Assembly: GCF_949987515.2 (NCBI RefSeq)
Contig: NC_082684.1
Span: 153,998,044 to 154,062,043, forward strand
DNA length: 64,000 nt
Direction of reading: 5' to 3'
Origin: Delphinus delphis
Lineage: Eukaryota > Chordata > Mammalia > Artiodactyla > Delphinidae
Shown here: one piece after another, positions 54,107 to 64,000 of the stretch
How the letters are laid out: every line of letters begins with the position of its first letter
Position numbering within the stretch: position 1 is the stretch's first letter
Notes under the pieces: generated by a model
Database searches by the model: none
What the model was told of the DNA's origin: nothing
The model's input: only the letters and a program-made list of their open reading frames with translations
Translations under genes and position numbers: made by a program

Positions 54107-56557
54107 TAATTGGAAATGTCTGTGTGTCACTGAAGTGTGCCTCCAAGATCACGAACATCTTTTCTCTGACTGGAGTCAGGCTAAATGCAGAGAAAACTCA
54201 GACATTTGCTGTGAACAGTGGGGAAGGGAAAATAAGAGATGTGCGTCTCGTTAACTTGGTCTCAGAGGTTAACATGCTGGGATTCTCCTGGCATGGTTTA
54301 CTGAACCTTGGCCAGAATACCAAAGCCTACGGTCCAGGGAGATTGTGCCAGGAATCATCAGGACCAACAGTGACGGCGATCTCAGTAAGCACCAGGGTTC
54401 AGGAGGCTGCTGGGACCTGGAGGGAGTGGATATCGTTACAAGGATGCCGTGCAAGTGGTCTTTGTATTAGGGATGCGCGGATGGCGGACATAACGCTCTT
54501 GAGTCATTTTATCCAAACGAAGATGTCACGGTCCTGTCTCCTAAACGATCCTAGAAACCCTCAGGCATTTTGGGCTGTGCCAAAGCAGCTCTAACCATCG
54601 TAACTGCCAACACCAAACCCAGAACAACCTGGCCGGCCTTACTGCAAAGCCATGATTTCCTTGAAGAGTATATCGGGATATCGTGAACCTTGCAACAAGT
54701 GATAACAGCGGGGATGATGCCTTTAAATCCTCAGCCTTGGCTTCAACCACTTTCCTCTGTCTCTGTCACCCCTGAGGCCTTGAAATCGAATAAGTCAAAG
54801 CTTCCCCTTTCCCTCCCACTCCCCGCACTCCTTCACCGCAAGGGTGGGCTTGGTCCTGCTCGAGGTCCTTGAGCAAAGCTAACTGAGCGGAAGGCCCTAG
54901 CAGAGCCCTCACGTCTGCTCAAAGCCAGAACTCCTCTCCACCCATAACCAGGTGCCCGACATCCCCAGCTCAGCCCCCAGGGTGCCCTACGGTGAACGTT
55001 CATTGGCCCAATTCTCAAGCCTAGAAGTAAGAGGGCTTCTTCCCTCCTGGGTACCTACAAACCACCCTCTCCAGGATTCAAGTTTGGCCTGGAGCACAGC
55101 CTTCAAAAACTTCCAACACAGCAACCTTCCTGCACCCACCGTTGCCTAATTTCTCTGCCCTGATGTTCTGCCCAGTGCACTCCCTTTTTTCCTCCCCTCC
55201 CTCCTGGTGCCAACTGTTTCTGCCTATCTCCAGAGCCAAGCTTGGTCTTGACTCCCTATTCCTCCCCGACTTCTCCAGGACCGGCCACTGTGTCTCAGGC
55301 GTGAGTTCCAAACGGTGACAGGGTCACTCTAAGAATGTGCCCCTCACTGGCATGGGATCCTGTTTCACATTTTCCCATCCAAGGCTTGTCCAGTCCTCAC
55401 TGCTGTTGAGCTGCTGGCGGGCTTCCCTCCTGACTCACCGAGTCAGGCTGAGCTGCTTCCCAGGGCCTTTCTCAGGGATCACCTGCCCATTATCATTCTA
55501 CCTGCAGCATCATGGACCCGTGGTGGCCTGATTCAATTCTAATATTAACCAAAACACCTCTGGGCTCTTTGTGTAATGTCACAGGCTTAATCTGTCTCCC
55601 TTAAAGACAAAACCATGACGAGAAAGTTTCATTTTGTTTTTTCTTTTTAATATTGACTGAAATCTAGAGAATTCTCATGAGGCTTGCTTAGGGATTTAAT
55701 TGCAAGGAAATCACAGGCAACTTGCTACCTTTTCTGAGGTCTAAGAAAATATACCTATACTCTTCAGTTTACCGCTAGATTCTGTTAAATGACCAGCAAG
55801 CCAGCCCAGTTGTTAGAAAAGAAAAAAATAAGTGAAACGATATACAAACTTGCTGCTGTCATCACTAAAACCTGGATGGTTTCTTTATTTTGGATATTAG
55901 AAATATATAAAGTTCATATGCTGGAGTATGTTATATAAGAATAGTTTCTGTTCAGGCAGGGTACTTACGAATGTGATGATTATGATCAAAATGGGTTTAA
56001 GATTGATTTTACAGATGAAATCCTGTTGGACGGGGCTGGTGAACAAAGTCAAAGGTAGAGGGAGAAAAAAGAACAAATAGTAAGAAGGAAGGAGAGTTAG
56101 GAAAAAAACAGCAAATCAAAGAGGAGAAAAGGTTTTAGGCTAATATCAAGAACAGAAGGCACTGAGGTGTCACAGGAGTACCTGTAAACTTGGAAGCTTT
56201 ACGAAAGTAAAGCAGAGAGTAAACCTGGCATCGGATCAACTGGTCCAAGGAGATAGCACGGATCCCAATTTATTTCAAAAACACAAACAATCTAAAAGGA
56301 TCTCCTGTCCAGTTACAGGAAGGTACTTTCCAAAGAGAAAGAGTAAGTCCAAGGTCCATGCAGAAAGTTCCACACTGTTGGGTTACATCAGTAACGGTGC
56401 ATCAGCTAGACTCACATGTAATCTCCTTCCTTTGTCATTTCACTGTGACCCAAACATGAATCCGAGGGCTCACTCTCTCTAGATCATGGGAAAACAACAC
56501 AAAACAAACAAACCTACAAAACCTAGATCCTCGTTCTTAGTGCCAAGATTCATGTTT
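54104..56557. other. Unique non-coding DNA
   Basis: About 2.45 kb with no recognised transposon. It includes the longest open frame of the window (54076-54594, 172 codons), whose Met lies in the TG array and which shows no domain. The section 54700-55540 is GC-richer and C/T-rich on the plus strand. A purine-rich patch lies at 56040-56130. No splice-supported exon could be recognised. Confidence 0.45.
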
Positions 56558-56700
56558 CCGTTGTTCACGCATCCATTCACCCATTTGACAAATATTTTTT
56601 GAGAGCCTGCCATATGTCAGGTCATACTATGCACCAGACCTACAAAGGTGGGCATAAGGATACAGTACCTATACGGTCACTTCCCATCACATAGGCCAGC
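56558..56700 (-). mobile_element. LINE L2 3' end fragment
   Basis: Reversed L2: 'acccatttgacaaatatttt', 'ttgagagcctgccatatgtc', 'agacctacaaaggtgggcat' and 'aaggatacagtacc'. Confidence 0.6.
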
Positions 56701-57754
56701 CAGTGAATTGAAGGCCATTATGTTAATTCCAGTCCATCACAGAAGTAAATTCTACTATTTACTATTGTTCTAATAAAATCCAAGTACTGTGAGGCTTGAT
56801 GTCACCACAGCAAACTTTTAAATGATCGCACATACTATAATTTTATGTAAATAAGCTTCTTATGGGAAGAAAGACATACGTTTTCAGAATAACAAATTCC
56901 CAGAAAGTATCTTGGCATTCACAGTTTTCTGCTCAAGCTATATGTTGTACCCTTTTCCTCTCCCCATCTATGAGACGACCAAATAACTCATGGTGTTTTA
57001 TACTTAGTTAAAAATCCTTCACATGTGAAGTGTATATTTTATACATCTTCATTATTAAGCTGTGGACATTTCTAGCCTGATTTCATATCGAAGTTTTTCA
57101 AGGGAGCAGTGGGGGGAAAGTGATTTCATACCCATAGCATTTGAAGTGCTGTCCTCATCAAAGCTCTGAATCTATTAAATGACATCCAAAAAAGTTTAAT
57201 ATTTATCTTGTCTTACTGACACTGTATCAGATGTGATCAGCTTTTAAGTCAAAACATTATGTTTCTAATTACACTATAAATGGCCTGAGGTCTGAGACTC
57301 GACATGCTTCCTTCTAGCTCTGTAGCTCCTTTCCCTAAAACAAAGTGTCCTCGCCAGAGTCTAGCTGGCCGGTTGGAGGGTGATTCATGAGAGAGAATAG
57401 GATTCAACTTGGCTTTTCCGCTGGCTGCACAGAGCCCAAAAGAAGCCAAAATGTGTTTGTTTCCACAAAGCAAGCAGCTTTCACAAAGTGACCCATGGGA
57501 GAGCAGCCGCAAGGAGGAAGATAGTCTGATATTTTCTCCGCAATACGGCCTGTTGATTCAATCGATATACGCATCTCTACTCAATAAGCAAACCGCACAA
57601 GATCAGGAAGGTTCCCCAAGAAAGCCTGGCAAAGCTGACCCAGTCTTCATCCACCGATGCTTAAGAGCTGAGAATGTGAGACAATTCTGTGATTAAACTC
57701 ATCTCTGGTCCCCAAATCTGTTTTTAGGAAAGAGGTATTCAGCTCTGCCTGTGG
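56701..57754. other. Unique non-coding DNA
   Basis: No repeat or gene recognised in about 1 kb. Frames at 57249-57512 and 57409-57696 lie on opposite strands and have no motif. Confidence 0.45.
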
Positions 57755-57764
57755 TTTTCATAAA

Positions 57765-58190
57765 AAGATGATCATACTAAGTAAGTCAGACAGAGAAAGA
57801 TATGTCATATGATAAAATCATAAAATATCATATGATATCATTTATATGTGGAATCTAAAAATATGATACAAATGAACCTGTTTACAAAACAAAAACAGAC
57901 TCACAGACATAGAAAATAAATGTATGCTTACCAAAGGGGAAACGTAGTGTAAATTAGGAGTTTGGGATTAACAGATATACACTATTATATATAAAATAGA
58001 TAATCAACAAAGACCTACTGTATAGCACAGGGAACTCTACTCAATATTCTGTAATAAACTAGATGGGAAAAGAATCTGAAAAGGAATAGATATATGTGTA
58101 TATATAATTGAATCACTTTTGCTGAAAGTGAAATTAACACAACATTGTAAATCAGCTATACTTCAATATAAAATAAACTTTTTTTTAAAA
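57765..58190 (+). mobile_element. Artiodactyl/cetacean L1 3' end
   Basis: It starts in the last ORF2 codons ('atactaagtaagtcagacag', 'catttatatgtggaatctaa'), then the full 3' UTR ('cctactgtatagcacaggga', 'aacacaacattgtaaatcag') and an A-rich tail at about 58168-58190. A local 'atcatatgatatcat' palindromic patch lies at 57827-57841. No duplication is clearly matched. Confidence 0.9.
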
Positions 58191-58589
58191 TCCTCACATA
58201 TTGTGCTTATATTACTCAAAACGAGAATGAACAGCATTGACACACCTGTGACATCAGGCTGTCCCCACTGCCCCGAGGTGAACTTTCTGGCTGCCCTGGA
58301 TGCATGGTCACCTGCCTTGCTCTGGAGAACCTCCTAAAGCTAACTCAGTACCCTATGCCAGGCCCTAATTATGCTCACAGACACACGATGTTTTCCTCCC
58401 AACGTACAGCAATTTCTCTCAAGGCAATTTGTTTCAGTCATCACCAGGGATAACAGCTGGTCCTTTCCCATCATACCTTGCAATTAACAACTTCTTCAAA
58501 CCTTCCCTTTTTCAGGTTAAGTGGTCCCAACAGAATCAGCCTCTCCTTCTCAGTACAGCTTTTTCTCCCTTGCCAGCCCACAAGTTTCA
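58191..58589. other. Unique non-coding DNA
   Basis: Nothing recognised, apart from possible faint L2 similarity. Confidence 0.4.
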
Positions 58590-58695
58590 GGCCGGCTGGG
58601 TGGCACCATTCTTAGCCATTCTACAACCAGACACCGTTCAGCACAGTGTCTGGCTCACCGTAGGTGCTCAGGAAACATCTGCTGAATTAAATCTT
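58590..58695 (+). mobile_element. LINE L2 3' end fragment
   Basis: The text 'gttcagcacagtgtctggct', 'caccgtaggtgctcaggaaa' and 'catctgctgaattaaat' is the L2 end. Confidence 0.6.
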
Positions 58696-59789
58696 TTCAA
58701 TTCTCCGATTATTGGTATTGTTCTTCAATGGACTCATTATGCTTTTGTACCCATTACATCATCAAGGTGACCTATCAATACAGCCAAGATAACTGTTAAA
58801 ATATTGAAACGCTTCCTAATCCCCAAAGAGCCCTCTTCCCAGGTATCCTGGCTTCTCACCCATGACTCTCTGGACCTTCCAGAAGTTTCCATAATCCAGG
58901 AGCTAAAGGGTTAACACCAGCTGCAGCAGGGTCAGGATGCTCCCCATTGGCCAGTGCCTAGCACACTGCATTGAACCAGTTTTGCAGTATTTTACATACA
59001 TTCCTGGCTCCAATGACATTAAAATCATTATATGATCGAGAATAGTACTGCAAGGGAGATACATTTAGATAATCAACCACAAGTGTTATCAAAAGAGCCT
59101 ACCTTTCATTCATTGTATCTGAATCAGTGGTTGATGTGCTGTGGCCAGAGGTGATACTTGAGCACAAATGCTTAGGATATCAGGGGACAGGAAGAGAAAG
59201 AACCCACCACTGTGGGAACGTGGTGAAGGAGATTTGCATACCAAGATTCAGTCTATTCTGCAAAGGACACCTTGAGAATATTGTCAAACTTTTAACATTT
59301 CCCTAAAGCACTACATTTATAGAAATAAAATTTGACAACCTCTTCAAAACTTTGAGAAGAAACCCACTTGCTGAATAATTTACTAAGTTTTTTTTTTTAG
59401 GTCTGAGTTGACTTGGGTGTTTTCATTGTTCTGTTTTATTTTATTTTTACTTTTAATTTATGTTATGGGATCGTAGGAAAGTCACCAGAAAAGGAGCCGG
59501 AGTTGGAACAAGAAAATATATTCCCATCATTTGCTGCCTTTTTTTCCTCTCCGTGGAAGCACATAGGAAAACAAGGACTCTGTGCGTTACAGGCGCCGAG
59601 AGAGACATTTGTTTTGCAGTTGGCAAAGGAAATGTTCTGAATTACTGCCTAAGAGACAAAATTTCTAGCAATAACCCTGTACATGGCCTCAAAACTACAG
59701 GTGTTGAGCACGTCTTTTATGGCAAGATAGTAGTAGGGGAAATGCGTGTCTTCCGTTACCTGACTTAGAAAATTTACATAAAGGATAAA
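58696..59789. other. Unique non-coding DNA
   Basis: No repeat or gene is recognised. A run of ten T lies at 59389-59398. Overlapping frames at 59413-59768 in two phases have no domain. Confidence 0.45.
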
Positions 59790-60000
59790 AAAATAATAAA
59801 AGGCATCCTTCCATGCCAGCGCATATATAATTCTTTTAATGCCGCGTGGTAATCCATTTTATGTAACATAATTAATTTAACTAATCTTTAATGGATGAAC
59901 ATTTGAATTGTTTCTAGTCTTTTCTTTTTACAGCCAAAGAACTGCAATGAATTTTTTGCATATATATCTGCATATATATTTTTTATTGATGAGTCTAAAG
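59790..60000 (-). mobile_element. Possible old L1M/HAL1 fragment
   Basis: The order 'catccttccatgccagcgca', 'gccgcgtggtaatccatttt' and 'ttaatggatgaacatttgaa', then 'ttgtttctagtcttttcttt', resembles the reversed L1M 3' region ('...gcatagtattccattg...gatggacatttaggttgtttcc'). Confidence 0.5.
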
Positions 60001-60479
60001 TTATGTGCATGTTTTTAATGAAAAAAGCAAGTCGTAGAAAATTACCTAGGCCATCATTGCATTTGTGTTGTATTTCCAAAGATATGTATATATTCATTTA
60101 TGTACATGCTTGTAAAGGAGTCATCTCTTAGAAATGGGGGTGGGAATAAAGGCAGAGCTCCTTCACTTTTACCCCGTTAGGCATTTTATCAAGTGTTTAT
60201 TATTTTTATGATAATTATTAATAAAATTAGGCCCTAGTCAACCAAGACAAAAAGCCCAAATCAGTTGCATTATGGACCAATAACATTTTGGTGTGTAATG
60301 AGTACATTTCAAAGCAATCTGTGTTTCACAGAAAACAAATCCAGAAACTGAGAAAAATTCAGCGCTACCATGAATTAAGGCTTAATTCCACACATATAGA
60401 TCTTTCTCCAATGCAGTTGGAAAAGTTTAGCTTTGCAACGAAGTAAAGCATAGAGATGAAGCTTTCAGGGGTGAGTGTG
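60001..60479. other. Unique AT-rich DNA
   Basis: Nothing recognised. Confidence 0.45.
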
Positions 60480-60700
60480 ATCTTCTAGGTTTGAAACCTC
60501 CCACACCATCAAGTGGCCTTGAAATGTTAAGTTCCTAAATCTTTCCTGGCCTCAGTTTCCTTACTGAAAAATGGGGGAAAAGTATACAGTACTTTTTCAT
60601 TCATGAAATAATTGTGAGAGTTAATGAGGTAGTACATGCCGGCACACAGCAGAGGGCCTGAGGGAAGCACTCAATGAATGTTAATTACGTCTATATTACT
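60480..60700 (+). mobile_element. MIR SINE
   Basis: The order 'ttctaggtttgaaacctccc', 'tcctggcctcagtttcctta', 'ctgaaaaatgggggaaaagt', 'ataattgtgagagttaatga' and 'ggaagcactcaatgaatgtt' runs along most of MIR. Confidence 0.75.
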
Positions 60701-61747
60701 ATCATTGTTCTACAGAGGAAACTGCAAATCTACCAAAATAACAGTTGAGAGTATCCTTTTGATTGCACTGAGGTAAACACAATAGACAAATCAAATCTCT
60801 TCAATTGGAGAAAAGAACAAATATTAATAGTTGTACAAATAGTCAAGCTTCCCTAACCTGACATCTTCCACCTAAACAAGTTGGTGGACATTGTACTCAA
60901 TTATTTATCACAGCAAGTTACCACAGTGAGTCAATTTCAGTGGGTCAAGGCTCTGTAGTTCAGTGATAGGAGCCACAGTCTCCCCAGTTCAGCACTGTTC
61001 ATTTGTGTTCAAAGTAGAGAAAGACATTACTTTAATGTTTTGACTCTTCCAAAGAACACATGGGAAGTGCTCAAAACGAGCGAAGTTCGCCTCCACGCTT
61101 CCTTCATTGCTTCTGCCACTTCCTTTGTCTGTCCTGGGGCTGGATGCCTCCTCCAGTACTGCGCCAGGTCCTGGGCCAGCCCACACTGTGTCCTCCCCAG
61201 GGTCTGCTCACAGCCTCCACCTCTTTGGACTCAGGCACCCAGGGCAGACTGCTTCCTTCCTGTTCTGTCCTCTTGTCTCCATCGGTTACCTGGAATCACC
61301 GCTTCCTGACCATTTTGCTTTTGTTTGCACTGTCATGTCCTGCTTTTCCATCCCCTTCCCAAAAATGGCATCTTGAACTGATGTGGGGTTGCTATCTTGA
61401 ACCCCAAATATCCAAAGCATACGACCCCCAAAAAAAGAAGAAATAGTGTTTGGCAAGTGTTGGCTTCATACTTTACAAAGGGAGCTCCACTTCACCAAAG
61501 GAAGACAGATGGGAAACCCAGGATGGATGACACTGGCAGGCCTGGGTTTGCATGGATGCCTCATGCACGACTGTCTTCCATGTGATCTCACCCCATTTAA
61601 CACTCAAAGATGCTTTTCCTTGGACTTACAAAGCAGCAAGTTCTTGACGCAAAATAAACACAGGAGCAGATCAAGTACAAAAACCAAATAAGCTCCCTTT
61701 GCAAATGTTACCCATTGTTAACATTCTTCCCATGCTTTTTGCTTATC
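60701..61747. other. Unique non-coding DNA
   Basis: No gene or transposon recognised. The C-rich stretch 61080-61350 is open in three phases at once (61040-61446), the signature of low stop-codon density rather than coding. Confidence 0.45.
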
Positions 61748-62350
61748 CATCGGCTTTGCAAATATTTACTGAGCACCTGCTATGTGCTGGGCTCTGGGTT
61801 AGATGCTGGGCATGCAGGAGTGGGAAAAGAAGATAGGACCTCTGCTGTCCTGGGATGTTCATTGTGGTGTGTGTGTGTGTGTGTGTGTGTGTGGCGGCGG
61901 GCAGACAGACAGTAAAGAAGAAAACAAATAAATAAAGGAGGCAGTTCTTAACAGAAGGTGTGGGGGGGAAGGTCCCCGACCCCAGGAGGTGTGATGTGAG
62001 ATAGAATGTGGGTTGGGGGCTTGGGCAGTGAAGGACTCGGGAGGGACATTCCAGGCGAGAGACGAACAAGCATAAAGGCTGGGAATGGGGAAAGTTTATG
62101 GTGTTCAAGTGTCAGTAAAGCCATCAGTATGAGCTGAGCCTGGAGAGAGAGGCAGGGCCAGGCCACTCAGAGTTGGGAGGCCCTTTAAGGAGTGTGGGTA
62201 TTATTCCAGGAACAATAGCAAACTGCTAAAGGAAGGAGCATGATTAGATTTCTGTGTTTAAGAACTCACACTGGCTGCTTCTGCTGAGAATGGACTTTAG
62301 GGAGACAAAAGTGGAATTAAGAAGCCACTTAATAAACTGCTCTCGTCCAG
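61748..62350 (-). mobile_element. LINE L2, about 600-bp copy
   Basis: The reversed L2 order is well kept: 'tttgcaaatatttactgagc', 'acctgctatgtgctgggctc', 'gggacattccaggcgagaga', 'gggaggccctttaaggagtg', 'ctcacactggctgcttctgc', 'tgagaatggactttagggag' and 'gaagccacttaataaactgc'. A TG array interrupts it. Confidence 0.72.
61867..61893. repeat. (GT)n microsatellite in L2
   Basis: Thirteen GT units followed by GGCGGCGGG. Confidence 0.95.
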
Positions 62351-63036
62351 GCGGAAAAGGACGGCATCCCCAGGGAAAGGATATGCAGGACCCTGACCGG
62401 AGACTCTGTGATGCTGGGGACGGGGGACCTTGCGTGGCTTGTGGTTATAAACAAACTGCTGAAGGGGATCATCTGAATTGTGGACTGGGGAACTTTTTCA
62501 GTATTCACAGTGAGTGCTTCTTCTTGGGTAAGGAAATAACATTTGGTTTGAAGCGTTTACCTCACCTTGGCTATAAAAGTGTGCAATCAGTTTTACAACC
62601 AATCACTTGCTCTCTGCAGCCCCGGGGCACACATCTGTCGCTAAGTAATCAGGCTGCGGTTAACATGCAAAGGCCTCCAGGATGGGTGCAGATATTTGGT
62701 TAAACTTTACCCTGCGTGTGTCTGTGAGGAAGTTTCTGGATGAGATTAACATTTAAATCGGAGGACTGAGTAAAGCAGATTGCCCTCCTGGGGGGCGGGG
62801 GTGGGGGCGGGGGTGGGGGTGTGCTCATCCAATCCACTGAAGGTCTGAAAAGAACAAAAGGCTGGGGGGGGGGGAACTCGATTTCTTTGCCTCACTGTCT
62901 TTGAACTGTGACACGGGTCTCCTGCCCTCAGTCTCAGATGGGAACTACACCATTGACTCTCTGGGTCTCCAGCTCGCCAACTCTAGAGCTTCGGATTTCC
63001 CAAACTTCATAACTGCACGAGCCAACCCCTTTTAGA
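62351..63036. other. Unique DNA with G-rich motif
   Basis: No gene or transposon. It holds the G-quadruplex motif and the poly(G) run listed separately. Confidence 0.45.
62790..62819 (+). repeat. G-quadruplex motif, five runs of 5-6 G
   Basis: Runs of G at 62790-62795, 62797-62801, 62803-62807, 62809-62813 and 62815-62819 are separated by single C or T. This satisfies the classic G3+N1-7 rule with the shortest possible loops. A further run of eleven G follows at 62864-62874. Confidence 0.9.
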
Positions 63037-63056
63037 TGATACATACATACACACAG

Positions 63057-63339
63057 GGGCTTCCCTGGTGGCGCAGTGGTTGAGGATCTGCCTGCTAATG
63101 CAGGGGACACAGGTTCGAACTCTGGTCTGGGAGGATCCCACATGCCGCGGAGGGGCTGGGACCGTGAGCCACAACTGCTGAGCCTGCGCGTCTGGAGCCT
63201 GTGCTCCGCAGCAAGAGAGGCCGCGATAGTGAGAGGCCCACGCACCGCGATGAAGAGTTGCCCCCACTTGCCACAACTAGAGAAAGCCCTCGCACAGAAA
63301 CGAAGACCCAACACAGCAAAAATAAATAAATTAATTAAT
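63057..63339 (+). mobile_element. CHR-type tRNA-Glu SINE, full length
   Basis: The head 'ggcttccctggtggcgcagt' is followed by the B-box-like 'aggttcgaactctggtctgg', then a body passing through 'gtgagaggcccacgcaccgc' to 'ccacaactagagaaagccct'. The tail is AAATA/TTAATTAA. The flanks tacatacatacacaca (63040-63055) and tacatatatacatgca (63343-63358) look like a diverged duplication. It shares both CHR-2-like and longer CHR-1-like 3' segments. Confidence 0.93.
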
Positions 63340-63356
63340 AGGTACATATATACATG

Positions 63357-63555
63357 CATAGGATGGATGGATGGTTAGACGGTTGGATGATTGGACAAAC
63401 AGAATAGATAGACAATAGGTAGGTAGATAGATAGGGAGATAGAGAGATAGATAGGATAGGTAAATAGATACATACATACATAGGATGGATGGATGGTTAG
63501 ATGGAAGGATGATTGGATGAACAGAATGGATAGATGATAGATAGGAAGATCTGCA
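63357..63555. repeat. GGAT/GATA array with a 122-bp duplicated unit
   Basis: A 58-bp text starting 'ggatggatggatggttaga' at 63361 recurs at 63483 with eight differences. Between the two lies a GATA/GGTA stretch. The whole is a complex tetranucleotide array next to the SINE tail. Confidence 0.88.
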
Positions 63556-64000
63556 GATACATATCTCCCATTGGTTCTGTTTATCTATAGAACCCAGATT
63601 AATACAATGAGTATTCAGAAAGGAGTTTAAAAAAAAACACAAACAAACAAACCAAAACTAATGGATGTGGACTACGTATGACTAGTTCTACTTGCTGAGG
63701 TCAGAGAAACTGAAGTGGAAATGACCAGCTCCCATACTACCATCCTGCAGGAAAAGGTGAATGTAACAAAGAAACTCCAAAGACGCTAAAGGTTACAGAA
63801 CCCAACAGAATAATGTCAGTGCAAAGAGCTGCAGTCACCTTTCCTGTACCTAAGTACTGCATATTTATACCCTAAATACTGGGTGCAGCTCAAAATGGTA
63901 AGTGACACTTGATAAAGATAAGGACTCCCCAGGAGACGCGAAAGAGGAAAGACCCAGGTCTGGGAATGGTTTTTCGTACAGTAATCCACATAGCAACAAT
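63556..64000. other. Unique non-coding DNA
   Basis: Apart from an A/CA-rich patch at 63627-63658, nothing is recognised up to the window edge. Confidence 0.45.

Noticed and set aside
54076..54594. Longest open frame, 172 codons
   Set aside because: Its start codon and first residues (MCVCVCVCV) come from a TG microsatellite. The rest has no recognisable domain, no low-stop context in neighbours and no splice evidence.
61040..61446. Three overlapping frames open at once in a C-rich segment
   Set aside because: All three phases are open, which reflects few stop codons in C-rich DNA, not selection for one protein.
62254..62703. 149-codon open frame
   Set aside because: Begins inside an L2 fragment and runs into unique DNA with no domain.

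Overview
The window is nuclear mammalian DNA, almost certainly from a whale or dolphin, or at least a close whippomorph relative. The clearest evidence is a set of eight tRNA-Glu-derived SINEs carrying the 'gcttccctggtggcgcagtgg' type head, together with artiodactyl/cetacean L1 3' ends. Among the SINEs are copies of the short CHR-2-like class whose 3' half reads 'gaggcccgcgtac', which I know from cetaceans. I found no protein-coding exon, no functional RNA gene, no CpG island and no CRISPR, phage or bacterial feature. The longest open frames (172, 150, 149 and 144 codons) lie in microsatellites, old repeats or featureless sequence and show no domain. The window is best read as intergenic or deep intronic DNA, and its content is a fossil record of mobile elements.

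Layout. 0-5.5 kb: unique DNA, a full CHR SINE with target-site duplications (TSDs), a retroviral-type LTR with TATA box and poly(A) signal, an MIR piece and an old L1 3' end. 5.5-10 kb: mostly unique AT-rich DNA with small L2/MIR pieces. 10-17 kb: an artiodactyl-type L1 3' end, an old L1MC-like 3' UTR on the minus strand, an MLT1 LTR, two CHR SINEs and two oppositely oriented L1 fragments. 17-24 kb: unique DNA, a possible CR1/L3 relic, a Tigger7-like MITE, an L1 3' end, a hAT-Charlie MITE, an L2 copy of about 640 bp and an MIR. 24-33 kb: an LTR-like block, a CHR SINE, three L1 minus-strand ends, an MIR split by MER20 and a GATA array, and a well-preserved Tigger-derived MITE with TA target sites.

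33.4-38.2 kb: one very old L1 on the minus strand, still recognisable from its 3' UTR to its 5' part. It was later hit by an MLT1 solo LTR (perfect 5-bp TSD), a MER3 hAT element (8-bp TSD) and a short L1 (15-bp TSD). 38.2-50 kb: unique DNA with CA/CT/GT arrays and four nested insertions: L1 into MIR, tRNA-Glu SINE into MIR, L1 into MER3, and CHR-2 SINE into an L1MB-like element. 50-64 kb: largely unique DNA with L2/MIR relics, an L1 end, two further SINEs, a strong G-quadruplex motif and a duplicated GGAT/GATA block at the right end.

Family names are given from memory of consensus sequences, without a repeat-masking run. Boundaries are firm where a TSD is quoted and otherwise good to a few tens of bases. 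Nothing here forms an operon-like or cooperating gene system. The value of the window lies in relative dating of insertions, cetacean presence/absence markers and a few non-B-DNA motifs.
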